Source: Gigaspora rosea (taxonomy: Eukaryota > Glomeromycota > Glomeromycetes > Diversisporales > Gigasporaceae). From it: a stretch of DNA of 64,000 bases. Of this stretch, positions 45,387 through 57,939 are shown in pieces. A model generated the notes under the pieces. It saw only the letters and a list, made by a program, of their open reading frames with translations. It was not told where the DNA came from and did not search any database. Numbering within the stretch: position 1 is the stretch's first letter; every line of letters begins with the position of its first letter. The DNA is taken from NCBI GenBank assembly GCA_003550325.1, contig QKWP01000076.1:479369-543368 (forward strand), read 5' to 3'. The position numbers and the translations under genes were made by a program.

Positions 45387-47132
45387 TTAATTTCTTGGCC
45401 TAATTCTAACTTTTAATTCTTCACAGGAATTAACAATCGAAGATTTAGTTACTAATGGTGCATTCATATCAACCAATTCAATATCATACTTTCTAAATAC
45501 CAATACTATTAATGAAAGTAATTCTATTGTCGCTAATTTCCTTCCTGGGCAATCTCGTAACCCACCACCAAATGTTACCAACGAAAATTTATGCCTTTCA
45601 TTAGGATCTTTTTTATAAAATCGATCAGGATCAAAAATTTCAGGATTCGGCCAATGCTCTTTGTGTAAGTGAATACCATTCATATTTATGTGAAACATTG
45701 TTCCAGCATCCCATAGATATCCAGCTACTTCACAAGGGTTTTCAACATATCTTGGAAATTCATTTCCAGTAGGTCTAATTCTACTAACTTCATTAATTAC
45801 TGCATCACAGTACTCTAATTTTAAAAGGTCTTCATATTTCATATTAAAAGGTGTATTTTGAGGAAATATAGAATCGATTTCATTGATCATTTTTTGTTTA
45901 ACTTGAGGATGATGACAAAGATAATAAGATATAATAGAGAATGATGTCGAAATCTAAAAATTTTTAATAATAAATTAATTATAGAATTAATAAGTAGTAA
46001 AATATCATAAATACTCAAAAGTATTAAATTAAATAAGATTAAATTATATAATTACAGTATCAGTTGAACCTGTGAAAGCATCAAACAAGTTACTTCGAAT
46101 TTCATTATCTGTCAGTGGTCTAATCATATCCCCTTTAACACTCTTTATATTATTTATATCTCTTTCTGTATTAGCAGTAATTAAAGATGTCAACATATTG
46201 TGTCTTAATTTGGCTCCTTTGGGCATCTCTTCGATCTCCTTCCTTTTTTTTGTAATAATCATATCTAATATTCCAAATAAATAATCTCGATTATCAAGAA
46301 TCATTTTGATTTTATTTTTATAAAATGGTATATAATGACGAAGGAATGAACCAAGGTACATAAATAATGTAAGACCAATAAGGTGATTGGCAAATCCTTG
46401 AATAAATCTTTCAGGATCATATTAGAGCGTGATACTTTGCTGGACTCAGAATATTATAATACGAAGCCATTGAATAGAATCTTTCCCCAGTGAGTAAAAC
46501 TACAATCATATAATTTGTAAATTTACGAATCCAAGTAGCTAGATCAGCTTCAAGAATCCAATCATTATTTTGTAAATTATCACCAGATAAATTTAAATTA
46601 GCAAGAGATTTCCAATATTCTTCTAATTCTGAAAACAATTTATTAGCCCATTCAACAACTTTATAATTAAAACTTGATGTTAAAACAGCTTGATTAAAGA
46701 AATGACGATTAAATTTCCAATTTTTTACAATATGGTTTGCTGTTAAACCTTTTCCACTCATTCCAAGTTCATCCAATCCTTCAGTATATGGTAATCTTAT
46801 CAAAAAAGTGGTATCTTTAGATGAAGGTGCTAACATTTTTTCAAGGTATTCAGGACGTGAAATAATAATTCTTCGAAAACCATTAATATAAATTTCACAG
46901 ATGTCACCATATTGTTTTTGGAGTGACAAATATAGATGCCTCGTATTACTTGTAAACATATAAGAGCATCCTATAAAAGGAAGAGGTAAAGGCCCAGGTA
47001 GTTTATTAGGGCGGGTAAAGTATTTATAATAAAATTGAAAGAAATATACTAAAAAATAAAAATAATCAAAATGAGGAAGTCAGTAAAGCGAAGATTGTGT
47101 ATAAATTCGTTGATAATATTTAAGATAGCCAT
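45387..47132 (-). pseudogene. Cytochrome P450 with two frame disruptions
   Basis: Read from ATG at 47,132 with an N-terminal hydrophobic anchor, then K-L-P-G-P-L-P-L-P-F-I-G (proline hinge). Main part 46,959-46,417; after a one-base disruption near 46,417 it continues through A-F-T-G-S-T-D-T (I-helix) to a GT at 46,055. Intron 46,055-45,954 leads to the last exon with E-V-S-R (K-helix ExxR), D-P-D-R-F and the heme loop F-G-G-G-L-R-D-C-P-G-R-K. P450s are ER-bound monooxygenases. Besides the 46,417 break there is one in a T-run near 47,057; both are single-base and could be sequencing errors, so the gene may be intact. Substrate unknown. Confidence 0.85.
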
Positions 47133-47467
47133 TTTACGTATAAAAAAAAAAAAGGATGATTATCGTTTATTTATATAGTTTAAACATAATTAATTTGATT
47201 AATAATTACAATCGTGAGAATTTTCATGATTGACATAACAAGTAAAGATTTTATACAATTGAATTTATACAGTTTAGAGTACTTTTACCCCTTATCATAG
47301 TAAATTTTTTAAAAAAAAATTGTAACCGTCATTTATAATACTATTGAAGACTCTTCACGGACAAAGCTTTAAGTATCTTGTGTATCTCTGGGATTCACCC
47401 TACCTGGGTATACCTCACTTAGAGACGGTTCGTAAGCTAGGAAAATAGTAATGTACAATAAATATAT

Positions 47468-48065
47468 GCGTTAAAGCTTTTTTTTTTACCTTAATATATA
47501 AGGTGTGCTTATGGCGCTTTATTTAGTATGTTTATATGTAGTACATTATATATTATATATTATTTATACATTTGGGTCTACCTAACTAGTCTATCCCCTC
47601 CTCCACAGTCCGCTTCATCCCGACTGAATCCAGCAGGCTGACCACGTCCGGTGCCCCATACCTTTTCAGATCATAGGCAACTTTAAGAGACTACAAATCC
47701 CGCCGGATCACTATATAGGCCGGCCTTTTATCATCTGCCCGGGAACCACTTCTCATTTCAGTCGGTCTAGGTTCATCAGGCTTTCCCTTTTTGGTTCTTT
47801 AAACGGGCTCCCTCAATGTTTACATCATTTCTTGACGGATTCGCCTTTTCTGGTCGTTTCCAGCCATGTGGCTATGCCGGTCACTGCTTTCTTTTGTATG
47901 TATCCATTCTTGAACATAAATGGAATTCTTCTCATAGATCTTTTTCCAAACTGGTCCTGGCAGAGTTTTTCGCCGCCCGTTGGACTTGAACTCGCGACCT
48001 TGTGTTTGTGACCCTAGAGCGCTAACCACTGCACTATCGACCCAAGGGTCTGCGTTAAAGCTTTT
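47468..48065 (-). mobile_element. tRNA-derived SINE, 14-bp target duplication
   Basis: Flanked by identical gcgttaaagctttt at 47,468-47,481 and 48,052-48,065. On the minus strand the element starts (about 48,051) with a tRNA-like head: an A-box-like gcagtggttagcgc and a B-box-like gagttcaagtcc. It ends at the 47,482 side in an A-run. Length about 570 bp. The head does not fold into a full cloverleaf, so it is an internal Pol III promoter and not a tRNA gene. Mobilised by a LINE in trans, by family knowledge. Confidence 0.8.
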
Positions 48066-48760
48066 AATTAACTCACAAAGGTACGGCTAACTTGTTTGAA
48101 AAAAGAGCTTAAAGATAATATATATAACTTTTTAATAATATTAGATTAAACCAAATTACAACACTTGATGCTTTACTTTGATATAAAGAAGTGTTTGGTA
48201 AGTAACTTTATCTTTCGGGATCTTGAAATTAATAAGTCCAAATCTGAGGTTTTTAGTATCATTTTTAAGAACATAATAAAAAACTTGTTTATTTAAATTT
48301 TTTTTTAATAAATTGGTTCTACATTATTCATTCGTGGTTTATATATTTAAGATAGGTTTATTATATATTACAGGAAATTATAACTATTGTTTGACGTCTG
48401 ATGAAAAATTTTCATATAATTTTATATAGCAATTGGGATGTATGCATAATTTTTCTGTCTAAATTAAATCGTATTAAATCGCTTTAATCTATTTTTAATA
48501 GTGAGTTGTCGTGTATTATATGTGAGTCAAGGTTTTTAGTTAGTACATAATACAACTATATGGGCAGATTTGCGGAATTGGATGTAGATCATGGCTAATG
48601 TACTGCTGCCTCAAAATTTTTATATTTCACTCTATCATAACTAATATATATTTCAACAAGTTTTAAATTTATTAAAGGTTTGTTTAATAATTGTAAGAAG
48701 TTTTTTATTTTGTGTTAAATATTAAATTTTGATTATTTGAAATACTGTAGCTTTATTATA
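48066..48760. other. Gene-free AT-rich stretch
   Basis: I see no coding region, RNA gene or clear repeat here. Confidence 0.5.
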
Positions 48761-48764
48761 TTGT

Positions 48765-48955
48765 TACAGAATTTTCTTGAGCTATTAAAAGATCATCAAA
48801 ATTTGTTAGATTTGGTAATTTTGACAATATTTTTGTTAAATCACTTTGATTTCCTGAAAGATGTTTTAATAGATCAGATAGCTTGAGCAAGTCCTTAAGT
48901 GATAAAATTGAAGCTTTTAGAATATTTTCAGCTTTTTCAGTATTTTAGCATTATA
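48765..48955 (-). other. Possible coding fragment
   Basis: On the minus strand about 62 codons are open with a regular Leu/Lys/Asp helical pattern (L-K-D-L-L-K-L-S-D-L-L-K-H-L), ending at TAA near 48,762. No ATG and no clear splice acceptor. It may be the 3' exon of a decayed gene; weak. Confidence 0.25.
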
Positions 48956-49161
48956 TATTAATATTGTCTTGTATTAATAATATTTGTATTAACCTCTTTA
49001 TAGGAAATGATAGCTTCCAAAGTGAAGATTGATTTATTTATTCTTTTTATTGTATTTGAATAATAAATTATCAAGATTCGTTTAATTTAATTGAAAATCT
49101 TTCAACATCCTTGTCATCAATATTATATTTCAAATTTACTAAATTATATTTAATTTGGTTA

Positions 49162-49303
49162 GGGCACTGTCAGATATTACGTAATATTTTTAGGGGAGAG
49201 GAGGGTAGCTGGGTATAATATACTATATATATACTTCATATATGATGTTTGGGAGGGGGTAACCCCCTTAATAAAAAAATATTACATAATATCTGTCAGC
49301 GCC
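49162..49303. mobile_element. MITE, about 140 bp
   Basis: Ends gggcactgtcagatattacg and taatatctgtcagcgcc form inverted repeats of about 30 bp (gatattacgtaatattttt / aaaaatattacataatatc). Non-coding centre. Confidence 0.6.
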
Positions 49304-49613
49304 TTTATGATATCGGGAATATCTTATTCTGTTAGCAATTTAAAGAGTTTTGGTTTGTGAAGGAATAAAAGTAAAAAACATGATATTCAGTTAATCAATA
49401 TGCAAGAATAAATTATTATAAATACAAGATAACTCAATTGCTAAATCATTCAAACTTATAATTAAAATCACAATATTATATTATATAAAAAACTTTGTAT
49501 TAAATATAGCAAACAGCCTTTATAAGAAATGTATATAAATGCAAGATTAAATAAGATGAGTAGCGCTTATCACACTAGTAAATTAATACTTTTAAATATA
49601 AATTTAAAACTTG

Positions 49614-49932
49614 TACTGTATATTCCCGAAAATAAGCAACCTTTTTTGGCCAAAAAATTACACGAAAAAATGAGGAAGTTGCTTATTTTCGAAATATTGG
49701 ATTTTAGAAAAATTGAAAAATTTACTAATAAAAAGTTGTCCAAATGACACCAAATTTTTACTAATGTGTATTTTTATACGCTGAACAAGTTTACTTAATC
49801 GACTTTTTGAAGTTTACTTAGTAAAAAAAAAAGTTTTTATGTAGCAACTGCCAATACGTTTTTTGAAAATTTTGAAAAAAAATCAGGGGTTGCTTATTTT
49901 CGGAGTAGCTTATTTTCAAAAATCTACGGTAA
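49614..49932. mobile_element. MITE, about 320 bp
   Basis: cgaaaataagcaacc near the left end (49,627) and ggttgcttattttcgg near the right (49,887) are inverted copies; outer ends are actgtatatt and aatctacggta-like. The right end carries the gcttattttc motif twice. The open stretch at 49,529-49,747 overlaps its left arm and is not a gene. Confidence 0.55.
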
Positions 49933-50214
49933 TTTATTAATCATTTTTATTCTAAATTAATTCTATTATTATATAATTATTAAAAATGATTATAATGAAT
50001 AAATTCTATTATGAGAATTAAAGAAATTAATGTAAAAACTCTTTACGCTGATCCCTATTTCCGGAATTGGAATAAACAAAAATTTGACAAGACGTCACCT
50101 AATACTAGGAAGTCAATAGAAAAACTAAAAAGTACCTCTAAACAAAGAAAAAGAGGACTAAAATCTATCTAGAGTTTACTAAAAACAAAAAAGGTAGAAG
50201 AATAGTGCCTTACA

Positions 50215-50705
50215 ACTAGTGATGCCACCGAAATTGATTTTTGAAAAAGGTCTATTCGTCTTCATTAGAGAAAATTAAAATTTTTTATAAGAAAGAGCAA
50301 ATAAAATTTATATAGATATGTTCCTTATAATTTCGTCTATTCAAAAAAAGTATCAAATAATTTCGTCTTTCAAGTAAAATAGGTCAAAAACAATTTCGTC
50401 TTCAAATTTTAATTTCGGGTTTTAGAACCCGAAATGCTTTCATCCTCATATATACTTACAACACAAACTCGAAGAACTAAATTTTTCGAAAAGTTTTTAC
50501 AAAAATTTGGGGAAATTACTAAAACCCTGTATCACAGATCACTTTCAGAACGCGTAAACATACAGGTATTACAAATCGAAACAAACAAACAAACAGTCAA
50601 GTCGACTAGAAGTAAACAAACAAAAAAAGGAGATAGCACGTGTTTGTTTATATCTATACTAAATACAAAAATAGCACAGAGATAACCCAGATACAAAGAT
50701 TATCA
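50215..50705 (+). other. Probable 5' untranslated part of the LINE
   Basis: Contains four tttcgtcttt-like repeats (50,258-50,405), a perfect palindrome atttcgggttttagaacccgaaat at about 50,411-50,434, and caaacaaacaaacag repeats at 50,580-50,600. No coding region fits. The exact 5' end of the LINE cannot be fixed because no target duplication was found. Confidence 0.35.
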
Positions 50706-52270
50706 ATGAACTTCAATCAGTTCCCAGATTGGAAGATCAAGTACTTAAAAGGAGAGTGCCAAACCTTAAGACTAGGAGTACGAGCAACAATAGAGTATTT
50801 AAGGAAAAACTGTACAAGAACACAAGTCGTAGACTCAGAAATTGTGAAGGCAATACAAACAATATCAGCGGAAGAAATTTGTCTTATTAAACAACTTTTG
50901 GAGTACTACAAAAAATTTCAGGAAAACAATTAAAAGAAATTCAAGAAGCGGATTCAAATAGTAAATTAAATGAAAAAACAGAAGAGAAGAAAAGACAAAG
51001 AAGAGTTGAAGCTCTCTTATTAGCGGAGTGCGGCACAAGTGATTATGGTACACAAGAGATAGAGAACACCTTCACTAAGCAAGAGGGGAAAAAAGAAATT
51101 AGAGAAGTATTAGAGGAAAAACCTCTAGACGAAAAAGTTAACAAAAAGTTAATAGAAATAGAAAAAGAGCCAGTAAAAAAGAGAAAAAAGAACAATCAAG
51201 ATGGATGCAGATAGATGTAGAAAAAGAATCGAGAAAAGAGAATAAAGAGAAGAAATGGAGAATTTGGAAACGTATACCCTATGGGATCTACTACCTAATT
51301 TTAACAATTGTCGAATCAAGACTCTAATAAGACGCTATGGAAAGTGTTGAATATCATCTGGATTAGTAGTAGTTTCAAAAAAAGAGCAATAGTTAGAATG
51401 GCAATAAGAGACGTAAAAAGTAAGCAAATTCTAGATGAGACATGGTCCTTACCAATAGGAAGAAAACTTATTAGGGTTTCCCAAGGAGATAGCAAAGAAG
51501 AAATTTTAATGAATAGAAGGAAATTCAGACTGATAATAGAGGGCATACCTAAGGACACAGTAGAGGTCTTGCTATTCCATCAGTTGAAGCAAGTTAAGGC
51601 AAAATCAGTTTTCATCCCACTTAACAATAACCTAAATCCCAGAAGTTCAGCTTTCATCTATTTTAACAAAGAAGAGAACATGATCAAAAATCAATTATGG
51701 TAATAGACTTCTTTTTTGGAGGGATATGGCAGGAGGGAACAGAGCAGAAAAGCAGAATATACTTACAGAAAAGAGGAATAGAGATAATCCGTACCTAGAA
51801 GATAAGAAAGGGAAAAAATCGAGTTGGGAAGGAAATAAAATATTGTTCAAAAATAACCAAAAGGCCATGACAAGGTTCAACAAAAAAGATGTTGCGCATG
51901 ATAATGAAAACGAAACTACAGAACAATAAGGTCAAAGGAACTTCTATAAAGAAGAGAGAAGAAATAGCAGTGAAGAGAAAGAGGGAACAGCATATAGTAA
52001 GACACTCGAGGGAAAGTTAAAAGAAATACTATAGCGTTTGGAGAAAATATAAGCAAGCAGATCAGAGGCAAACAGAGGAGATATCCAAAGAGAAAGAGGG
52101 TGCCCAAATGCTCCCGAAAGTTGTGAAAGTTGTACAAAAGAGACAGTTGGCAGTAGGGGATTGGCTGCCTCTACAAAAAAGCCAACTACAGAACAATTAG
52201 CCAAAAGGTCTGGGGAATTTAGGAGGTAAAGATGAAAAAAATGATAGAGGTCTTAAGGGGAAAAGAATTA
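50706..52270 (+). pseudogene. LINE ORF1 with RRM-like domain
   Basis: ATG at 50,706. The first 75 codons are helical; then, after a frame change near 50,932, a long Lys/Glu-rich region. A piece at 51,308-51,703 carries K-A-K-S-V-F-I-P-L-N-N and S-S-A-F-I-Y-F-N-K-E-E, the RNP2/RNP1-like strands of an RRM, usual in ORF1 proteins of LINEs that bind their own RNA. Several more stops follow (51,701; 51,927; 52,032). Decayed. Confidence 0.6.
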
Positions 52271-52385
52271 GAGAAAATGAGTTAGAGAATCAAGAATAAG
52301 ATAAAGAGAGCAGAAAAGAAAATGCTAGAAAATGGAAAAAAAGACAATCAGAGAGAAAAATTAGAAAGTGAAAAGGAAGAAAAGT

Positions 52386-55300
52386 TTCTTAATAGAACTG
52401 ATCAAACAACAGGAAGAAATTGGAATTAGAATAGCTTGCCATAACATTAACGGTTTAAAAAGCAATGGGCTCAAATTGGAGGCACTTGAGATTTGGGCAA
52501 AGGAGAACTGCATAAACATAGTAGGAATTGCAGAAACAAATATAACAGAAAAAGAAGGCTTCTTTTTATTGAAGGATTCTGAGAATTACAAGGCATACTA
52601 AACAGAGACTGATCAAGAAAAGAAGAAAGGATTGGGAGTAGGCCTACTCATCTCAGAAAAGTGGGTTAAGCATTTGGGCCCAGTTAAAAGATTTAGCAAC
52701 TATGCTATTATAGCAAGCTTTTTCTTTAAACAACTGGAACTAGTTGTCATGATGATTTATCTGCCACCTAACGATAAGGGCCAAAAAAAAGAGATTCAGC
52801 AAGAAATAATAAGGAGCTACACGAATAGAAACCATCAAACAGAGTTTATTTTTATAGGAGATTTTAACACAATAACGAACGACAAAGCAGGTCCAGAGTC
52901 TGGAAAAAAGAAAAAGTCAGAAAAATCACTTCCAATTGTGAAGTGGTTCGAAAGACAGGGTTGTTACAATACATATAGAACATTGAACCCCTAGGGTAAA
53001 GACTACACATGGTCATGGGGAGATATGAAAACAAGAATAGACTACATTTGGGTTACAGAGAAGCTAGCAATGGGGCTAAAGGAGGCGAGAGTAGAGGACA
53101 TGACCGTTTATACCAGAAGTGATCATAATTCTCCAGTGGCTGAGATAAAGCTAAAGCATTTAACATCTAACTATAGTAAAGCTGCAGCGAAAAAAAAGGT
53201 TTTACAAGATCAGTCTTTTTGTATGAAGAGGCAAAACAGGAAGACTGGGAGAATTATAAAATAGAGCTAAACAAGAGAATAGTTAGAGCAGAGTCAATAA
53301 AGAGGTGGATAATTGACCTCAACCCGATAGCTGAAAATGAAATAGAAGGGGCCCTGGGCTCAATGTGGGGAACGATAGAGAAAAGTATTTTGGAAACAGC
53401 GACAAAGCACATCCTAAAAAAGAAAATATGCAACACAAAAAGCTCCAAAATTAATAGGAAGAGACCAAGATTGGACAAGATAGTAGTAGAACTAAGTAGT
53501 TGGGTAAAGTACGCAAGGAAGAAAGTAGGTAACGAGGTCACGAAAGAAGAAAAAGAAGACTTCGAGAAATTTAAAGAGAATATCAAGAAGAAATACCAGG
53601 TGGAGCTAGAGAATATAGACAATAAGTAGGAAGAAAAGGACGTAGAAGACTTAAGAGGATGGTGGAAGATCCTTTTCATCAAAAACTCAGAAAGAATAGA
53701 AAAAAAAACTAAAGCAAATCGAAGAAAATATAGAGAAGCGCTATCAGATAATAGATGGTGACCAAAGAAGAATGTTAGCAAGTTTACTAGAAAAGCCCTT
53801 TAAGTGTGCTATAATAGATAGAATAATAGAGAGCTCAAACAACTCTAGAGTATTAATTAGTGAACCGTTGCAGGTGAAAGAAAAAACAAGAGATTTCTTC
53901 CAGAGACAATTTAGAAAAAGGAGCTTCGAAGCTAAAGCCTTGGGAAAAGAATAGTCATACATATATTAACCCCTGAAGAGGTTCCAGAAAAGCTAGTTTG
54001 AGTCACTTGACAACGATATCGAAGAAGAGTGGGAGGATATATTAAAAGACTTAAAGAACAACAAGGCCCCAGGAATTTCAGAGATAACTTACACTTTAAT
54101 TAAAGCAGCAGACATCGAAACCCAGAGGGTCTTTAGGAAGTTTGCGAGCCTCTGTATATATTTTGGAAAAATTCCTTCCAAATGGAAGATATCGCAAATA
54201 TACCCAATACTGAAGGACACAGACTGGTGTTTCGATCTTGGAAACATAAGACCAATTGCGCTCCTAGAAACGTTTCGGAAGTGTACAACGAAAATTTATA
54301 CAAAGAGATTGTCACACATCATCCAAAAAAATGATATACTTAAGGGACCTAACTTTGCTAGTTTGACAGGGGGGTCTACAGAAACACCAGTGTATATAAT
54401 TAATGGAATAATGGAAGACTCAAAAGAAAACAATAAAGAACTCTGGCTAGTACTGCAGGACATGAAGAAAGCCTTCGACTCGGTCTCTCTTGAGGCGTTA
54501 GACCTGGCTTTGGCAAGGCTCAAGCTGCCAGAAAAGCATAGGTTCTTCATTACAAATCTTTTTTACAAGAGGAAGTCGAAAGTAATTACAGCAGTAGGGT
54601 GTACAGATAGTTTTGTGATAGAAGATGGTATTGAGCAGGGTGAATCAATTTTGCCGTTAGTTTGGCGAATTTTCTACGACCCGCTCTTGGAGCATATTCA
54701 AAGTGACCTGAGACTAGGATACAAGATGGTTGTAAAGGTCTCGTAAACCTTAAGATGAATCATTCTTTGGTGCAAGAGCAAAGACAAAGTGTAGTAGCTT
54801 TCGCAGATGATACGACATGGATCGCTTTATCTAAAGAGCAAATAGAAAGAACAATTCAGATTGCGGAAGAATTTTTTAAGCTTAATGATATCCAAATAAA
54901 TGCAAAAAAATCCAAGTTAATAGTCTGCAATTCAAAAGTAAGAAAAGAAAAAAGAAACATTATCCTAGGCGGCGAAACAGTCGAAGAAGAAAGTGATAAC
55001 AAAATAGTTAGATTTCTTGGAATTTGGCTAAATTGTAAACTCAATGAATCGTTGGTCAAGGCAAGGGCTATAGAAATAGTTAGATCAATAGCGCAGCAAT
55101 TGAGTAAAAAAAGAATAACACTAAGTAAAATAGCATATGTTAACAATATGTGCATCCTTTCAAAACTGTGTTACCTCCTTCAAACAGTCAAAATTTCAAC
55201 AAAAGCTATAGAACAAATCCACATACCGCTTCTGCGAATAGCCAAAAATAAAGCAGAACTACAAGTAACAGAGAGCAGAGCCGTGATAAGCCACAAGGAT

Positions 55301-57760
55301 ATAGAGAACTGCAAACAATTAAAGAACGAACTATTAAACAAACAAGCAATAAGTTTGTATCATAGAATAAACGAAAAAGGAGCAGCTGAAGTGGTGACAG
55401 ATATTCATATTAACCAAGGTTTCTTGCTAGCCGTATATCAAAAGGAAGCGACATTAATGAATGCGAGGACATTGCGACAAAGGTCTGGAAACATAACCTG
55501 GCATATCTAGTCTTAACGAGATTGTTCACGATGCAACTTAGCCTCAAACCAGACCAAAGGGATTGCGCGCTAATAGAAGAAGGACAAAGAGTTGCATCAA
55601 TTCTAGGGAAGAGCTTCATGTTCAAATGCGCAAAAACACTTAGAGACCAAAATCTCTATTTCACACAACAATTACTAGACATTCAGGGAAGGAGAATGCT
55701 AATATGGCACTAGCTCAGAACTAATAGAGGCCAATAATGCAAAGGCAGGAAAGCAAAATGGTTTACGTTAGTGGAAAAGATGCTCTTAAAAGAGGAGAGA
55801 AGTAGAGAGGTGAAAGAAGAGTTCATAGCAGGGCCAATAAATAAATTAGCTATGAAAGTGAAGCTCAGATCAGTAGAAGAAGACCAGAGGAAAAAGCAAT
55901 GGTTATTAGTTGCTAAAGAAAATAGCCGTCAGGATGTAAGATGGGTAGTTAGGAAAGAACAAGAGACAATCCTTATGGAGAATTGGGTACAAGAGTCGCA
56001 AAATGAAACAACAAAGATGATAGTAGAGAAATGTGAAGGTTGCGATAAGAACAGGCTAGAGATGTTTCAATCGTGCGAAGAGCAAACCGAAAGGAGCGAC
56101 ATAGTAGGAGTGTTGCTGACTAAACCGCATGGAAATGGTAAAAGGAAATTAGATTTGAATATAGGCGCAGTATTAAGGTGGGGAAAAAGGAGGAAAGTCA
56201 AGAAGGAGGATATGTTAGAACTTTCTACAAAGGTTGGAAGAGGTACAAGAGTTGGGAATAGAGATTATTAGAAACCAGAAACTTAGCTTAGAATTAGAAG
56301 AATTAATGATTAGAAAATATAGAAAAAATAGATTAGAAAATAAAAAAAAATTAGTATTTTTTACAGATGGCTCCCTGGCTAGATCATAGGTAAGAGAGAA
56401 GGAAATTGATAGGATAGGAGCAAGTTGGGTTCAAATAGAGTTAGATAAGGAGGAAATTGTAGATGCAGAATATGTGGGTACTCAGGATTGGCCGTCGTCT
56501 ACCAAACCGGAGCTGCTTGCGATTTGGTTAGCGTTATTAACAGTCCCAGAGAAGACCAAAGCTCAAATCAACACGGACAGCGAGGTAGCAATAAACAGCA
56601 TCAGAGGTGGTAGCAAGATCTGTTCAAGCAGATCCTGGCTAAGGCAGAAGAATCAGAATCTAACAAGAAGCATACTCGGGTTAATTAAGACAAAAGAGAT
56701 TCAGCTTTCGTTAATCAAAGTTAAAGGACACAGTAGGGTTGTATGGAATGAAGTAGCAGATCAACTAGCTAAAAAAGGTTCAGAGATTACAGATAGACAA
56801 AGATGCATAACAGCATTACCCCCAGTTCAGAGCGCAGAATTGTATTGGAAGAACAAGAAAGTGGAACAGCCAGTATGTAAATTTATGAAAGTCTTAACGA
56901 ACCTTAAAATAGGACTAGAGTGGCGTTTAACGGAAGCAATCACAAAAGAGGAACCACAAGATAGAGATATGAAATTTAAGTAGACACTCTTATGGAATAG
57001 GATCAAAAGACAGAATGGGATAAGATGTACCTCAATGAGAAAAAACAGACAATTGGGAGGTCTATTTAAATGTCTCCAAGAGAAGCTACCAGTTTTAAGA
57101 ACTTTAGCACGACGTCGCAAGGATATATACAGTGATAGTAATTGCATAAGCTGTAAGGATGGAAAAGAAGAGGATCAAGACCACCTGTCAGAATGTTCCA
57201 AGTACAAAGATCTATGGAACAATCTAGAAGAGACAGCAATACAAACAGCGTGGACAGGGGTTCCAGCAGATATGCGACATCCGGAAGTTAAGGACCAGCT
57301 TAGAAAAGCATTCTGGGGTAGTACACAAAAAGAAAGAATAAGCACAAGGAAAGGACTAGTAAAAGGCCTAGTAAGAGAAGAAACCTTTATGAAGGTCCTG
57401 CTAATTCTAAAAGGAAAAGTTAAAGAAGTCACGTGCTTTTGTGATTGCGCAAACATCATGGCCTGGAATATCTTCTACGAAGAAATCTGGAGAATAAGAT
57501 GTGAAAATATAATCAAATGGGAAAAGAGTAACGGAATCAGCAGGAGTGATAAGATAGAAAATAAAAGGAAGAAGAATCCAAAAGACCCTAGGAAAGATCG
57601 GCCAAAGAAGGAATTATTGTCAGAAAAGGAAAAAAAGAAGCTTCGGCAAGAAATTAAAGAAAAGGAGCATGCGGAAAAGTATAGAAGAGAGAAGCTTCTA
57701 GAGGAAGCAATTGAGAAGTTAATAGCAAAGAGTGAAAAACCATTTTGGTATAGCTTGTAG
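52386..57760 (+). pseudogene. LINE ORF2: APE endonuclease, RT, RNase H, zinc knuckle
   Basis: APE endonuclease at 52,430-53,170: C-H-N-I-N-G-L-K, G-I-A-E-T-N, F-I-G-D-F-N and R-S-D-H-N-S are the catalytic signatures. RT at about 54,040-55,250: N-N-K-A-P-G-I-S-E-I, I-R-P-I-A-L-L, D-M-K-K-A-F-D-S-V, G-I-E-Q-G-E-S-I-L-P, and catalytic A-F-A-D-D-T near 54,793. RNase H at 56,365-56,790: F-F-T-D-G-S, K-P-E-L-L-A-I, I-N-T-D-S, N-E-V-A-D-Q-L-A. The tail has C-I-S-C...H-L-S-E-C near 57,160-57,192 (CCHC type), then a very basic end. At least eight stops or frame changes. This order suggests a Tad/I-like clade; inactive. Confidence 0.88.
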
Positions 57761-57935
57761 GCGCCTTCTATATAAACTAAGGTTCAAATAGTGCGGCAGG
57801 TCGCACCTGAGTACCTGAGAGGAATTTGGGTGATATCAAACTTAGATATTAGGTAATCATTTGTATAATCTAAGATAGTACAATTCTCTTAATAAAAAGT
57901 GTTGGCGAGACTGCCTAAGTTAAAAAAAAAAAATT
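57761..57935 (+). repeat. LINE 3' UTR and poly(A) tail
   Basis: After the ORF2 stop about 140 bp of non-coding sequence leads to aataaaaagtg (57,893) and a terminal A-run at 57,921-57,934. It abuts the minus-strand copy of the large LTR element, so the LINE inserted at or near the end of that copy. Confidence 0.7.
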
Positions 57936-57939
57936 AATG

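Noticed and set aside
47975..48051. Functional tRNA gene on the minus strand
   Set aside because: A- and B-box-like sequences are present, but the acceptor and T stems do not pair and it is the head of a 570-bp unit with target duplication and A-tail: a SINE.
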